NCBI GenBank assembly: GCA_963715635.1
Contig: OY970261.1
Coordinates: 2,046,001-2,110,000, forward strand
Reading direction: 5' to 3'
DNA from: JAPKZH01 sp963715635
GTDB lineage: Bacteria > Acidobacteriota > Aminicenantia > Aminicenantales > UBA4085
DNA: 64,000 bases
Below, piece by piece: positions 54,694 to 63,901 of the stretch; position 1 is the first letter of the stretch; every line of letters starts with the position of its first letter. The translations under genes were made by a program, and so were the position numbers. Below the pieces are notes generated by a model. It worked only from the letters and a program-made list of their open reading frames with translations, was not told the DNA's origin and did not search any database.

Positions 54694-55908
54694 TCAGAAC
54701 TGATACGTCAAGGTCGCCCCCAGGAAATTTCTCGTTCGGGCGAAGCCCAGGGGCACGGATGTCCATTTTGAGAAATTCCAGGTCAATCCCAGCCCGATAT
54801 TCCGATAGATCCGGATGACAAAGCCGGCCGAATGTCCGATTTGCCTGTCCTTGCGGACGATGTCGGGATAATCCAAAATCCGCTGGCTGTAATTGTAATC
54901 AAATCGCAAAAAGTCCGTCATATAATAGGATGCGCCCAGCCCGAAATTGTGATCGACGAAATAATAGTTGTCCGGGTCATACGAGAAAAAGATATCTCGG
55001 GCATAGCGCAGCCGAAAGCCGAACTTGCCCCGCCGGATGTCCAAGCCGGTATCTCCGAAAAACCCGGAAAATGTTTTTTCTCCTTCTACGCTCGGCAGAA
55101 ATCTCCGATATCCCAGAGACAGCAGCCCTCGAATGAAACCGACCAAGGGGAACCGGATCCCCATCAACCCAAAATAGGAAGAGGCGTTCCGCCAGGCCGA
55201 CTGGGAACTGGCAAATTCATAGGCCGTGTATCCAAGCTTGGTGAAAAGATAGCTCTCGGGAAAAAGTTGATAATAGAACTCGAAACTCCCCGTTTTCTCC
55301 TGGCGATTCAAAGTCTGGGAGAGGGGGACGCTCTCCCCGCCCGCCGCGACATTCTGGTATCCAAACGTGAGATTTTCCCAAGCAATACCTATGGAGGTCT
55401 TGCGGGCGGTCTCGTAAAAAAAGCTGGCGTGATACCCCTTGGTGATATTTGTCGTGGGCCGGAAGAACTCCGAGGAAACAGGTTCTCGATACTCACTATA
55501 TCGATACCCTGCGGAAAGGACAAATCGATAAAAGAGCAGATACTTCAGCCCCAAGGAATAGCTGTTGGTGAATGTCCGCTGGGATTTTTCTTTCAAGAAA
55601 AAGACATATTCTGGATTATCCATAAACGACAGGATGAGCGAACTCCGGAACGGAAGATAAACATTGATCGCCGGAGAAAGAGAGCCCGTATAATCGGCCA
55701 CGGCCGGCCCTTCAAAATAAATGTTGTCATCGTAGCCGACATTCTTGAGAGCCAGAACGGGATAAAGACGGACCGGCCCCAGGGAAAACTTGGCGTTCTT
55801 GGCGATGGCCTCGGATTCCTCCCGAAATCCTCGATAGCTTTGGCCAAACGCATTCCGCGAGATCAACAGGAAGACGACAGCCAACAAGGCTTTCTTCTGG
55901 AGGGTCAT
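54694..55908 (-). CDS. Outer-membrane beta-barrel protein of the export locus
   Basis: 404 aa. Signal peptide (KALLAVVFLLISRNAFGQ). The whole mature chain alternates in amphipathic strands rich in Tyr and Phe (LILSFMDNPEYVFFLKEK, YRFVLSAGYRYSEYREP, FGFRLRYARDIFFSY) and ends TLTYQF with a terminal Phe, the C-terminal signature of BAM substrates. About 16-18 strands can be guessed. It is co-directional with the OPX gene and 58 nt before it, so it probably forms the outer-membrane conduit that the short OPX protein lacks. Confidence 0.82.
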   Translation of the reverse strand: MTLQKKALLAVVFLLISRNAFGQSYRGFREESEAIAKNAKFSLGPVRLYPVLALKNVGYDDNIYFEGPAVADYTGSLSPAINVYLPFRSSLILSFMDNPEYVFFLKEKSQRTFTNSYSLGLKYLLFYRFVLSAGYRYSEYREPVSSEFFRPTTNITKGYHASFFYETARKTSIGIAWENLTFGYQNVAAGGESVPLSQTLNRQEKTGSFEFYYQLFPESYLFTKLGYTAYEFASSQSAWRNASSYFGLMGIRFPLVGFIRGLLSLGYRRFLPSVEGEKTFSGFFGDTGLDIRRGKFGFRLRYARDIFFSYDPDNYYFVDHNFGLGASYYMTDFLRFDYNYSQRILDYPDIVRKDRQIGHSAGFVIRIYRNIGLGLTWNFSKWTSVPLGFARTRNFLGATLTYQF

Positions 55909-55923
55909 CGTCGTTTGACCAAT

Positions 55924-57114
55924 TTAAGAAGGATATTTCCGAAAAAACGAAGGACGATTGAGAATTCCGTGAAGGATGTGAAAGACTGGGGCTCTTTGAA
56001 GCAGATCCAGGATGAGCTCGCTTTGCCAGTCAAATTTCGCCGTCTGTTGAATCAAAGGAATGATCCCGTCGCTCTGGGCCAGCTCGAACAATTTCTCGAG
56101 GTGCGCCTGGCTCAGCCGAGCATATAACTGTCTGGCATAATAGCCCACTAGGATCTCTTTTTGGAGGGCGCGTTTCCACAATCGTTCGTATTCGGCTAGG
56201 CTTCGCGCCCGGAAGGACCCTGCTTGATAGGCTTTGAGAATGACCCGGCAGGCTATCTGCGAACAGAGCAATCCATAATAGATACCACCGCCCGTCGTCG
56301 TCTTGACCTGACCCGCCGCCTCCCCCAAGGCCAGAGTTCGTTCGCCATAAGAACGCGAGACCAACCCCTGGGCGATGGCCTTCACCTTGGGACAAGTCGA
56401 TAAAACATCCTGTCCGATCCCAGGATAGAATCTATTGACAAAGCGTCGAAAGCAAGACCGGGGCTCGGCCTTTGTCACAAGCCCGATTTTGCAGCTTCCT
56501 CCGGCGGGAACAGACCAAGCAAATCCTCCGGGCGCGATGTCTTTCCCGACGAGGACTGTGGGAATCTCTCCATCGGCCGCCGGGACCTCGGCCTGGACCC
56601 CGAGGAGGGAATCCTTCGGATATCCCAATCCGGCTTGTTTGTTCAGCCGAAAATCATTCCCTGTGGCGAGGACGACCATGCGGGCGGATAGATGGTGCGA
56701 GAATCGGGCAGCCTTTTTGGCGACGATCTCGACGTCCTCTTTTCCCAGAGAAATGCCGGAGACATGCGATTCCAAGTCGATTTCGGCGCCTGCCTTTTGC
56801 GCGTCCCTGGTCATATTCTGGTCGAATGTCTTTCGATCGACGATGGCCGCAAAGGCCGCCGGATGCCTGTAGGTCAAAGTCCGGCCCGAAGACAAGACGA
56901 CGTTCATCGCCTGGATCTCTCTCACGACGGAATCGTCCGGGAGAGAAAATTCTCGAAAAATTTCCTTGCCGACAATCCCCGTGCAGACGACGCCCGATCC
57001 GATCTCCTCTTTTTTCTCCAAGACGACGACATGCAGACCGTTTTCCGCCAAGGATTTGGCCGCGTAAAGTCCGCTGGGACCGCCTCCGATCACGGCCACA
57101 TCATACACGTTCAT
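55924..57114 (-). CDS. Geranylgeranyl-reductase-like FAD oxidoreductase
   Basis: 396 aa from the ATG at 57112-57114, preceded by GGAGGCTG. Rossmann FAD site VAVIGGGPSGLYAAKSL and EKKEEIGSGVVCTG, then the second FAD motif GLVSRSYGERTLALGEAAGQ with TTGGGIYYGL. This is the GGR/DsbA-like group that reduces isoprenoid chains. Its position among polysaccharide genes suggests reduction of the polyprenyl lipid carrier. That role is inferred from position only. Tail to the OMP gene is 15 nt. Confidence 0.82.
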   Translation of the reverse strand: MNVYDVAVIGGGPSGLYAAKSLAENGLHVVVLEKKEEIGSGVVCTGIVGKEIFREFSLPDDSVVREIQAMNVVLSSGRTLTYRHPAAFAAIVDRKTFDQNMTRDAQKAGAEIDLESHVSGISLGKEDVEIVAKKAARFSHHLSARMVVLATGNDFRLNKQAGLGYPKDSLLGVQAEVPAADGEIPTVLVGKDIAPGGFAWSVPAGGSCKIGLVTKAEPRSCFRRFVNRFYPGIGQDVLSTCPKVKAIAQGLVSRSYGERTLALGEAAGQVKTTTGGGIYYGLLCSQIACRVILKAYQAGSFRARSLAEYERLWKRALQKEILVGYYARQLYARLSQAHLEKLFELAQSDGIIPLIQQTAKFDWQSELILDLLQRAPVFHILHGILNRPSFFRKYPS

Positions 57115-57204
57115 CAGCCTCCGGCTTGTCTCAATCCGCAAAAATTCTTTCTATTATATTCGTTTTTGAATCAGATTCAAAGGCTGTATTTGCACTCCTC
57201 GTTC

Positions 57205-57834
57205 TTAGATCTTGGGCTGGCGGGATTCCCACTTTCCCCGGAAGGTGATCCAGAAAGACAGGCCGATCAGCTTCAAGTCCAGCCAGAAGCTGCGTTTTTT
57301 GATGTAAAGAATGTCGTAGCGGAATTTCTTGCGGCGGGGCGTATCCCCCGGGAGATAGACCTGTGTCAGCCCGGTCAGTCCGGGCCTCACCGCGTGCCTG
57401 GCTTGATACCCGGAGATGTCCTCGATATCCCTCGTGTCCGGGTTTCCACGGACCTCCTGCTCATGGGGTCGCAGCGCCCTGGGGCCAACGAAGCTCATTT
57501 CGCCCTTGAAAATATTAAGGAGCTGGGGAAGCTCGTCCATGGCCGTCGCCCTCAGGACCCGGCCGACCTTTGTCACGCGAGGATCATTCTCCACAGCCTG
57601 GATGGGGCCGTTCTCGATCTCGGCGTCCCTGATCATCGAACGAAACTTCAAGGCCTTGAAAATCCGGCCCGCTTTGCCCACGCGCGCCTGCTGATAAAAA
57701 ACGGGGCCCCTGTCCTCGAGCCAGATCAGAGCCGCGATGAGAAGCCAGAGCGGAGAGGACAGAACGATTCCCAGCGAAGACAGGACGATATCAAACGGTC
57801 TTTTCAGAAAAAGCGCTCGCCTCATGGAGTCCAT
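57205..57834 (-). CDS. Monotopic phosphoglycosyl transferase (bacterial sugar transferase)
   Basis: 209 aa from the ATG at 57832-57834, with GGTGA 8 nt before it. It has the N-terminal hydrophobic helix (PFDIVLSSLGIVLSSPLWLL), KFRSM, the catalytic region RATAMDELPQLLNIFKGEMS, FVGPRAL and RPGLTGLTQV. This is the small PglC-like form (about 200 aa) with the Asp-Glu dyad DE in the MDELPQL stretch. It transfers a sugar phosphate to undecaprenyl phosphate, beginning repeat-unit assembly. It starts 8 nt after the stop of the upstream GT4 gene. Confidence 0.9.
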   Translation of the reverse strand: MDSMRRALFLKRPFDIVLSSLGIVLSSPLWLLIAALIWLEDRGPVFYQQARVGKAGRIFKALKFRSMIRDAEIENGPIQAVENDPRVTKVGRVLRATAMDELPQLLNIFKGEMSFVGPRALRPHEQEVRGNPDTRDIEDISGYQARHAVRPGLTGLTQVYLPGDTPRRKKFRYDILYIKKRSFWLDLKLIGLSFWITFRGKWESRQPKI

Positions 57835-57842
57835 GGATTCGA

Positions 57843-59057
57843 TCACCGCGACATCGATGAGATAAGCTGCTCGTATTTTTTCAGAACATGGTCCCGGGAA
57901 AAATTTTCCTGGGCGAATCTCCTGCCTCGGGCGGCCATCTCCGCACGAAGGTCCGGAGAACCTTTCAGGCGCAAGATTGCCTGGGCCATCGCCCGAGGCT
58001 CCCCGGGCGGGATACAGACTCCGCATCCGGTCCCCAAGATCATTTTGGAAACTTCAGACTCTGGTTCGGCCAGACCAAGAAGCGGCCGTCCTGCGGCCAT
58101 GACGTGATAAAGCTTGGACGGCACGGAAAGCTCGGATTTTTCTTTGTCTAGAGGGACGAGCAAAACGTCTGACGAAGCCAAGAGATGCGGCAGGTCCTGA
58201 AAAGGCTGAAACGGCAGGAAGAGCACATTGGTCAGTCTGAGGGCCGCAGCTTTCGACCGCAGGTCATTGCCTTTCAGCCCTTCTCCCACCATGACAAAGA
58301 CAATGTCGTCTTCATGCCGAAGGATTTCGGCCGCCTCCAGGACCCGGGCCAGCGTCCCGTAGCTGCTAATGCTAATCGTCCCGGAAAACATCACCGTGAA
58401 GCGCTGGTCCAAACAGAATTTTTTTGAGAGGGAATTCTGTTTCGGCAGCGGTCTGAGAAAATCGGTGTCCACCCAGTTTGGGATGACCTTGATCTTCCGG
58501 GAAGGCACGCCTTTCGCTTCCAGGTTTTTCTTGAAGCCTTCGCTAATGACGACAATGTCTTCCGCTTGACGATACGTCCATCTCTCGAAAGCTCGGGCGA
58601 TCCGAATGACAAGCGGATTTTTCAGGAGCCCGGCTTCGATGGAAAGATCGGGATGAATATCCTGGACGTTCAGCAGCACGTTTGCGCCCCGCAGCCGTCG
58701 GGCCAGGGCGCCTGTCACGCCGAGTTGGAGCGGCGGCAGCCTCAAGAACAGGAGGTCTCCCCTGCGCACGACGAGCAGGTTGAAGATGGACGAGGCGGTG
58801 AAGATCGACCAGGCGACGAGGCGCCCGATAGGATGGGCCGTGGAGTTGGTCAAAAAGCGCTTGACGAGGAACCCCCCTCGTGTTTCCCGGACAAAGAGCT
58901 TCCCTTCATATCCCCGATTGTGGGGCGGCCTGGGAATTGTGGTGATGATTTCGACCTCATGTCCCGCCTCGGAGAGAAATGCCGCCAGCTCATTCATCAG
59001 GATCGGAGCGCTGCCGAACTCGGGCAGAAAATACATCGTGTGAATCAGAATTTTCAT
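57843..59057 (-). CDS. GT4 glycosyltransferase (WcaI-like)
   Basis: 404 aa, GT-B fold. N-terminal MKILIHTMYFLPEFGSAP and GHEVEIITTIPRPPH; C-terminal nucleotide-sugar half with MFSGTISISSYGTLARVLEA, VGEGLKGNDLRSKA, LLASSDVLLVPL and PSKLYHVMAAGRPLLGL, the E/K-x7-E-type region of GT4 enzymes. The N-terminal 'YFLPE.G.AP' and 'DIHPD' motifs resemble colanic-acid WcaI. It adds one sugar to the lipid-linked glycan. Its ATG overlaps the stop of the ligase gene at 59054 by 4 nt. Confidence 0.88.
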   Translation of the reverse strand: MKILIHTMYFLPEFGSAPILMNELAAFLSEAGHEVEIITTIPRPPHNRGYEGKLFVRETRGGFLVKRFLTNSTAHPIGRLVAWSIFTASSIFNLLVVRRGDLLFLRLPPLQLGVTGALARRLRGANVLLNVQDIHPDLSIEAGLLKNPLVIRIARAFERWTYRQAEDIVVISEGFKKNLEAKGVPSRKIKVIPNWVDTDFLRPLPKQNSLSKKFCLDQRFTVMFSGTISISSYGTLARVLEAAEILRHEDDIVFVMVGEGLKGNDLRSKAAALRLTNVLFLPFQPFQDLPHLLASSDVLLVPLDKEKSELSVPSKLYHVMAAGRPLLGLAEPESEVSKMILGTGCGVCIPPGEPRAMAQAILRLKGSPDLRAEMAARGRRFAQENFSRDHVLKKYEQLISSMSR

Positions 59058-60283
59058 TCTGTATCTGGGAGAGGGCCGGACGATTCCAGCCCTGACTCCA
59101 CCCCTTCTTGAGCGGCCAGAGCAATAAAGGCCATCGCGGGAACGAGCAACAATAAGTCGACCCCGTAAAAAGCGCCCGTCGATTCAAAGACGCTGCGTGC
59201 CGTCAAAAACCCAACGATCATGATCGACTCCATGAGCAGCGCCTGGTCTGTCCCGCGCATAGCCCTAGCGCGAGAGAAAAGCCCAGCCCTGAAGACGACA
59301 AACCAGATGCTGAGAAAAGCAGCCAGAAAAAACAAAGCCCCGACCAAGCCGGTTTGGATCATCGCATGAAGAAAAGAGTTATGCATATGCTCCGACTGGA
59401 GGACGATCCGGTCAGCATGAAAGCCCCAGCCAAGGAACGGCGAATGGTTGATCTGCTCCAAGCCCCTCTGCCAGGTGGCTTCGCGGCCGCTCAAGAGGAT
59501 CAATCGGCTGAGGTTGCCATGAACCCTCCATTTGATTCCGGAAATATAAATGACGCCCGCGGCCGCGGGACCAAAGAAAAGATAGCGCCAGTCCATCCCC
59601 CTCAAGAGAACAAACAGGATGCTGGACACCGCCAAGCCCAACAGCGCTGTGCGCGATTGGGTTTGGGCCAACAGGAAGAGCGTCGGCGGAAGAAAAAGAA
59701 GCCAAACCCATCGAGATCTTTTGGACTGAGTGATCAGCCGAACCGCCGAGACGACGATCACCACCAGAGCGAAGCGCCCCGCCCCATTGGTCAGGATGCT
59801 GCCCAATCCTAAAGGCAGCCTGTATTGCTGGTTCAAGGGCGTGTTTCCCCATCCCGCCCGAACCGATTCAGGCAGAAGGCTGATCGTGATCAAGAAAAAA
59901 ACGACATAATTGACATAGATCAGCCGCTTGACGCCGGCCTTGGGATTCGCTTCCTCAAATGCGCACCAGGTCACGAGAAGCGGGGATAAATAGAGGCCCG
60001 ACCAATAAAGAGACTCGCCGACCAGCGGAGACAGGAACAACGATGTCAGAAGGCCCGTCAGGCTATAGGCGCCAAGGAACCTCAGGGCGCTTCCTGGAAA
60101 CAAATACCTCGGCCGCTTGGCCAGGATCCATAAGAGGCTGACAAAAATGGCGGCCATCGGCAGGAAAGCCCGCATCCCCTGGAAGAAAGTCAGCGGATCC
60201 TCCAAGAACTTGGGGGAACTGATATACCACGGGCCTGAAAACATCGCCCCCCATACCAACAGCCACAAAAAGACTAAAACCAT
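59054..60283 (-). CDS. O-antigen ligase/polymerase family membrane protein (second)
   Basis: 409 aa, about 10-11 transmembrane helices. The large-loop motifs typical of Wzy/WaaL proteins are present: LGSILTNGAGRFALVV, AQTQSRTALLGLAV, GREATWQRGLEQINHSPFLG followed by WGFHADR, then EHMHNSFLHAMIQTGLVGAL. The His in HMHNSF is the counterpart of the essential His in ligases. It differs from the first member at 49805-51253 in length and sequence, so the two probably do different jobs, for example polymerisation and attachment. Confidence 0.85.
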   Translation of the reverse strand: MVLVFLWLLVWGAMFSGPWYISSPKFLEDPLTFFQGMRAFLPMAAIFVSLLWILAKRPRYLFPGSALRFLGAYSLTGLLTSLFLSPLVGESLYWSGLYLSPLLVTWCAFEEANPKAGVKRLIYVNYVVFFLITISLLPESVRAGWGNTPLNQQYRLPLGLGSILTNGAGRFALVVIVVSAVRLITQSKRSRWVWLLFLPPTLFLLAQTQSRTALLGLAVSSILFVLLRGMDWRYLFFGPAAAGVIYISGIKWRVHGNLSRLILLSGREATWQRGLEQINHSPFLGWGFHADRIVLQSEHMHNSFLHAMIQTGLVGALFFLAAFLSIWFVVFRAGLFSRARAMRGTDQALLMESIMIVGFLTARSVFESTGAFYGVDLLLLVPAMAFIALAAQEGVESGLESSGPLPDTE

Positions 60284-60295
60284 CGTCAGGCTCTT

Positions 60296-61546
60296 CTAAT
60301 GAATCTCCGGAGGCAGGGCCGTTCGATAAATTTCAAAAAGCTTCTCTCCCAGCCGGTCCCAAACATAGAATTCGTTGACACGTTTCCGGGCAGCCTGGCC
60401 GAGTTTGTTCCTGAAGCCCTCGTCAAGATACAATTTTTCCAAAGATTCGGCCATCTCCCGGACGACGAGCTCCGGGTTCCGCGGCGCAATTTTTATGCCC
60501 CATTCGGGCCGGATATGAAAGCCCGGCCCTCCCGCGTCCAAGCCGATGACCGGTTTTCCGGCGCACATCGCTTCCACGACGACGGCCCCTCCCCCATCGC
60601 GAAAACTCGGAAAAAGAAAGATATCGCACTGTTCCATCTTCCGCAGAAGTTCCCGCCGCGGCAACCAGGCGGTAAAAAAGACGTTGGACTGGAGGCCTCG
60701 GTCCGTGACGAACTTTTTCAGCGGGCCTTCCTCCGGACCGCTCCCCACAATCTCGAAGACTGCCTGCGGATATTTTCGGCTGAATCGTTCAAAGGCGCGC
60801 AGGCCGAGCCTGAGCCCCTTGATCGGATCCAGCCGTCCGGCGTATAAAACCCGGAAGCTTGTATCAGGCGGCCGGCGACGGCCGGCCTCCGGAGAATATT
60901 CGCTCGGCGAGATCCCGTTGACGGGGAAAAAATGAATCCTCTGGCTCAAGGGCAGGATTTTCTGTTTCGTCTCCTGATTGCAGACAAGAATGGCGGAAGC
61001 CCTCCGGGCGCATCTCGTCCGATAATAGCTTTTCCGCCAAAACCACTGCCCCATGAGCCGGGCGCGTTCTAGGACGCGGTTTTTTAGGTCCAGCTCCTTG
61101 ACGAGGGAGGGCGGAATCCGCTGCCCCCCTCCGACCGGTCCCCACAAAAAAGGGATGGGCAGAAGAGCGCCGACAAAACTCGGCATCCAGTCGTTATTGA
61201 AGGTGATTTGGTGGAACGCATCAAATCCCACGTCCTGATGCATCCTGCGGGCGACCCGGTAAGCCCGGATTTGCCAGAATAAATAATAGATGCGGAAGCC
61301 AAAAAAATTCCGGAGGAGTCCCGAAAAAGCCTTAGGCAAAGAAAGATAGTGAAAGGCGACATTGGCCGCCTCCCCTTCTCTCTGAGCACGTTCAATCGCC
61401 TCGGAATTATAAGACCTGGTCATCACCCAAAGTTGATGTCGGCGGCTGAGCTGGCGGATGAGATTCCAGCCGAGGATGGCCTCTCCGGGATAGGAATCTT
61501 CCGTGGCCAGGGGATGGCAGGCATACGCCGAGACAAGGACTTTCAT
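60296..61546 (-). CDS. GT4 glycosyltransferase
   Basis: 416 aa. GT-B fold with N-terminal MKVLVSAYACHPLATEDSYPGEAILGW-type start; FLWGPVGGGQRIPP is a motif of a known GT4 subgroup. C-terminal part: LYAGRLDPIKGLRLGLRAFE, IVGSGPEEGPLKKF, CDIFLFPSFRDGGGAVVVEA and MCAGKPVIGLDAGGPG carry the E-x7-E equivalent. Cytosolic or peripheral; adds a sugar to the glycan intermediate. Its ATG overlaps the stop of the next upstream gene (61543) by 4 nt. Confidence 0.88.
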   Translation of the reverse strand: MKVLVSAYACHPLATEDSYPGEAILGWNLIRQLSRRHQLWVMTRSYNSEAIERAQREGEAANVAFHYLSLPKAFSGLLRNFFGFRIYYLFWQIRAYRVARRMHQDVGFDAFHQITFNNDWMPSFVGALLPIPFLWGPVGGGQRIPPSLVKELDLKNRVLERARLMGQWFWRKSYYRTRCARRASAILVCNQETKQKILPLSQRIHFFPVNGISPSEYSPEAGRRRPPDTSFRVLYAGRLDPIKGLRLGLRAFERFSRKYPQAVFEIVGSGPEEGPLKKFVTDRGLQSNVFFTAWLPRRELLRKMEQCDIFLFPSFRDGGGAVVVEAMCAGKPVIGLDAGGPGFHIRPEWGIKIAPRNPELVVREMAESLEKLYLDEGFRNKLGQAARKRVNEFYVWDRLGEKLFEIYRTALPPEIH

Positions 61547-62685
61547 GGCCTTCCATGGACAGGCGAAGAGGCCATGTCCTTCAGGATCAAACCGACCCGC
61601 TTTTTATATACGGCAAAAGAAAAGTGATCATGGAATCGTTTTCGACTCTCTTGTCCCATCTGCCCTCTGAGCCGCGGCTCCTGGGCAAGCCGGAGGATTT
61701 TCTCGGCCAGGCTTTCCGGATCGTGCGGCGGGATGACAAAGCCGGTTTTTCCATCGAGGACAACTTCAGGCAAAGCCCCGATATCGGAGGTGACGACCGG
61801 CAAGCCGGCCCGCATGGCCTCGAGCACGACAAGGCTCATCGCCTCGAGCGGATAATGGGAAGGAAAAACAAAGATATCCGACGAGGAGAGGAGCTTGTCT
61901 TTGTCTTTTCCATACAGGGGGCCCAAGAATTTAACAAACGACTGGATGCCCTGGCCGTTGATAAACTCGAAGACCGCTTTTTTTGCGGCTGGATCCTGCC
62001 AGGGCCCGGCGATCACAAACTGCATGTTCGGAGACGCTTGGATCACCCTGGGGATGGATTCCATTAGCGTCAGGATGCCTTTGCTTTCGCTAATGTTGGA
62101 AAGATACAAAACCCGCGTCATTTCCGAAACAGATATCCGCAGGGGGAGATCGTGTTCCTCGATACAATTGGGGAGGATAAATATCTTTTTCAAGAAAAAG
62201 AATTGGATCTCTTGTTTAAGCCGTTCCCCGAGGACAAAACAGGCCGAGGCCGGGTGGAACACGCGCTTTATGATGACTCGAAATAAAAGGCTTCGGGAAT
62301 AAAGCCTTCCATATCCGCGCGTATGGAGATAGAGGACATAGGGGATACGGAAAATTTGTGAAAACAAAACAAACGGAAGCTCGGCCACCAATCCCGCGGG
62401 CTGCGAGGATAGGAAGTAAACGATCAAATCGGCATCCCCCTGTCGGACATCACTCAAAAAACGCCAGAAATAGCGGAAGTATCTCCCCGCCTTGGCCGGC
62501 TTGATTTTGTTGACCTCCTCGATCCTTCGGGAAAAACGTTTTGAGGAAATCTTCGCCTGATAGCCAAGTTCCTTCAGAGCCCTCAGAAAAGTCTGGGTCA
62601 TGATGTTGGTCCCATGGAACGGAGGCGGGAGCTGGCCATAGATGAGAATGCGGCGCGGTCTTGTCTGTGCCAAATGGATTTTCAT
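61543..62685 (-). CDS. GT4 glycosyltransferase
   Basis: 380 aa. GT-B fold: RILIYGQLPPPFHGTNIMTQ at the N-terminus, LYLSNISESKGILTLMESIP and FVIAGPWQDPAAKKAV in the C-terminal half, then SSSDIFVFPSHYPLEAMSLVV and LEAMRAGLPVVTSDIGALPE, a full GT4 nucleotide-sugar site with EAMSLVVLEAM as the E-x7-E stretch. It starts 4 nt after the stop of the upstream GT4, with GGAATGA before the ATG. Confidence 0.88.
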   Translation of the reverse strand: MKIHLAQTRPRRILIYGQLPPPFHGTNIMTQTFLRALKELGYQAKISSKRFSRRIEEVNKIKPAKAGRYFRYFWRFLSDVRQGDADLIVYFLSSQPAGLVAELPFVLFSQIFRIPYVLYLHTRGYGRLYSRSLLFRVIIKRVFHPASACFVLGERLKQEIQFFFLKKIFILPNCIEEHDLPLRISVSEMTRVLYLSNISESKGILTLMESIPRVIQASPNMQFVIAGPWQDPAAKKAVFEFINGQGIQSFVKFLGPLYGKDKDKLLSSSDIFVFPSHYPLEAMSLVVLEAMRAGLPVVTSDIGALPEVVLDGKTGFVIPPHDPESLAEKILRLAQEPRLRGQMGQESRKRFHDHFSFAVYKKRVGLILKDMASSPVHGRP

Positions 62686-62689
62686 CGTT

Positions 62690-63814
62690 TCATTCCAAGC
62701 CCGGGGTTAAATGCGCCTGAAAATTTGTCAAAATCTGCGTCCAGGAATATTCCTTCTCAACGACTCGATATCCGGCGAGCCCCAATTTTTGGGCCAGACC
62801 GGAATCCTGCAAGACGCGTTCAATCGCCTCGGAAAAATCCCGTTCGTTGGCCACCAGGATATCCTGGCCCGCCTCGACATGGATCCCTTCAGCGCCTTTG
62901 GGCGTGGACACGACCGGCTTGGCCGCCGCCATATATTCCAAAATTTTCAGTCGCGTGCCAGAGCCCGAAAAAATGGGAGCGACACAGACATCGCTGGCGG
63001 CGATGAAGGACGGGATCTCCTGGTAAGGAATGCTTCCCGGGGCGACGAGCCAATCTCTCTTGATCCTGACCGGTCCTCCGATGATGGCCAGCTTGGCGTC
63101 CGGCAAACGGGCCGTTAGCTTCGGGAAAACATGTCCGATCAAAAAGTCGATGGCTTCCTGGTTGGGCAGAAATGAGGTCAATCCCATGAATAAGACAATT
63201 TTTCCGGCCAAATGATATTTCTGACGAATGGCCTCGATCCCGCTGCGTGTGACGGCCCGGAAGCGTTCGAGATCGACGCCGTTTGGGAACAGGATCGGTC
63301 GAACGCCATAGAGCCTCTGAAAACATTTGGCATCGATTTCTGAAACCGCCGTGATGAGATCGGCGCTTTTGAGAAGGTGCCTCTCCCCCCATTTCGTTAG
63401 TTCCGCGATCAGAACGTGGTTTTTTTGTTTTCTGAGGACATACTCCACATTGTGGGCGTGATAGACAATTTTCGATTTCAGGCGAGCGGCCCGGATGAGA
63501 TAGAGCAGGAAGAGATAATAGAGTATCCAGGACGACCCCTCAAAAATCACATAATCCGGAAGGATGTCTTTGATGGCGGCCGCGATTCCGGGCAACCTCC
63601 AGGCGAGCGAGACGACCTTTTTCACGTTTCGATCTTGAGGGACTCGTAGATTGATCACTTTGATCCGGCCATCCGGTGGGGTTTCACACGTGGAACGGCA
63701 TAGCTGGAGGAGAAATCGTTCTCCGGACAGAAACCGGACGCAATTATAACTGACCACCGCCGCCCCTGAAGCTGGGGGATACACTTCATAAAAGGCGACG
63801 ACAAGAATTCTCAT
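62690..63814 (-). CDS. GT4 glycosyltransferase
   Basis: 374 aa. GT-B fold with MRILVVAFYEVYPPASGAAV, YHAHNVEYVLRKQKNHVLIA and a C-terminal half containing FPNGVDLERFRAV, LFMGLTSFLPNQEAIDFLIG, SDVCVAPIFSGSGTRLKILE and YMAAAKPVVSTPKGAEGI. In this subgroup the Ex7E glutamate is replaced by the GSGTRLKILE element, as in several GT4/'sugar transferase, PEP-CTERM-type' enzymes. GAGG precedes the ATG at 63812-63814. Confidence 0.88.
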   Translation of the reverse strand: MRILVVAFYEVYPPASGAAVVSYNCVRFLSGERFLLQLCRSTCETPPDGRIKVINLRVPQDRNVKKVVSLAWRLPGIAAAIKDILPDYVIFEGSSWILYYLFLLYLIRAARLKSKIVYHAHNVEYVLRKQKNHVLIAELTKWGERHLLKSADLITAVSEIDAKCFQRLYGVRPILFPNGVDLERFRAVTRSGIEAIRQKYHLAGKIVLFMGLTSFLPNQEAIDFLIGHVFPKLTARLPDAKLAIIGGPVRIKRDWLVAPGSIPYQEIPSFIAASDVCVAPIFSGSGTRLKILEYMAAAKPVVSTPKGAEGIHVEAGQDILVANERDFSEAIERVLQDSGLAQKLGLAGYRVVEKEYSWTQILTNFQAHLTPGLE

Positions 63815-63901
63815 AATAGCGGCCTCAGGTTTTGGCCGCGACCGGTGGGCCAGCCGGCGCGCTCAGCCCGAACCCGAAAAAAAACGAACCGGCGCACATC
63901 G

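Noticed and set aside
54832..56127. 431-codon frame across the barrel and flavoprotein genes
   Set aside because: Antisense to two real genes; translation lacks any domain pattern.
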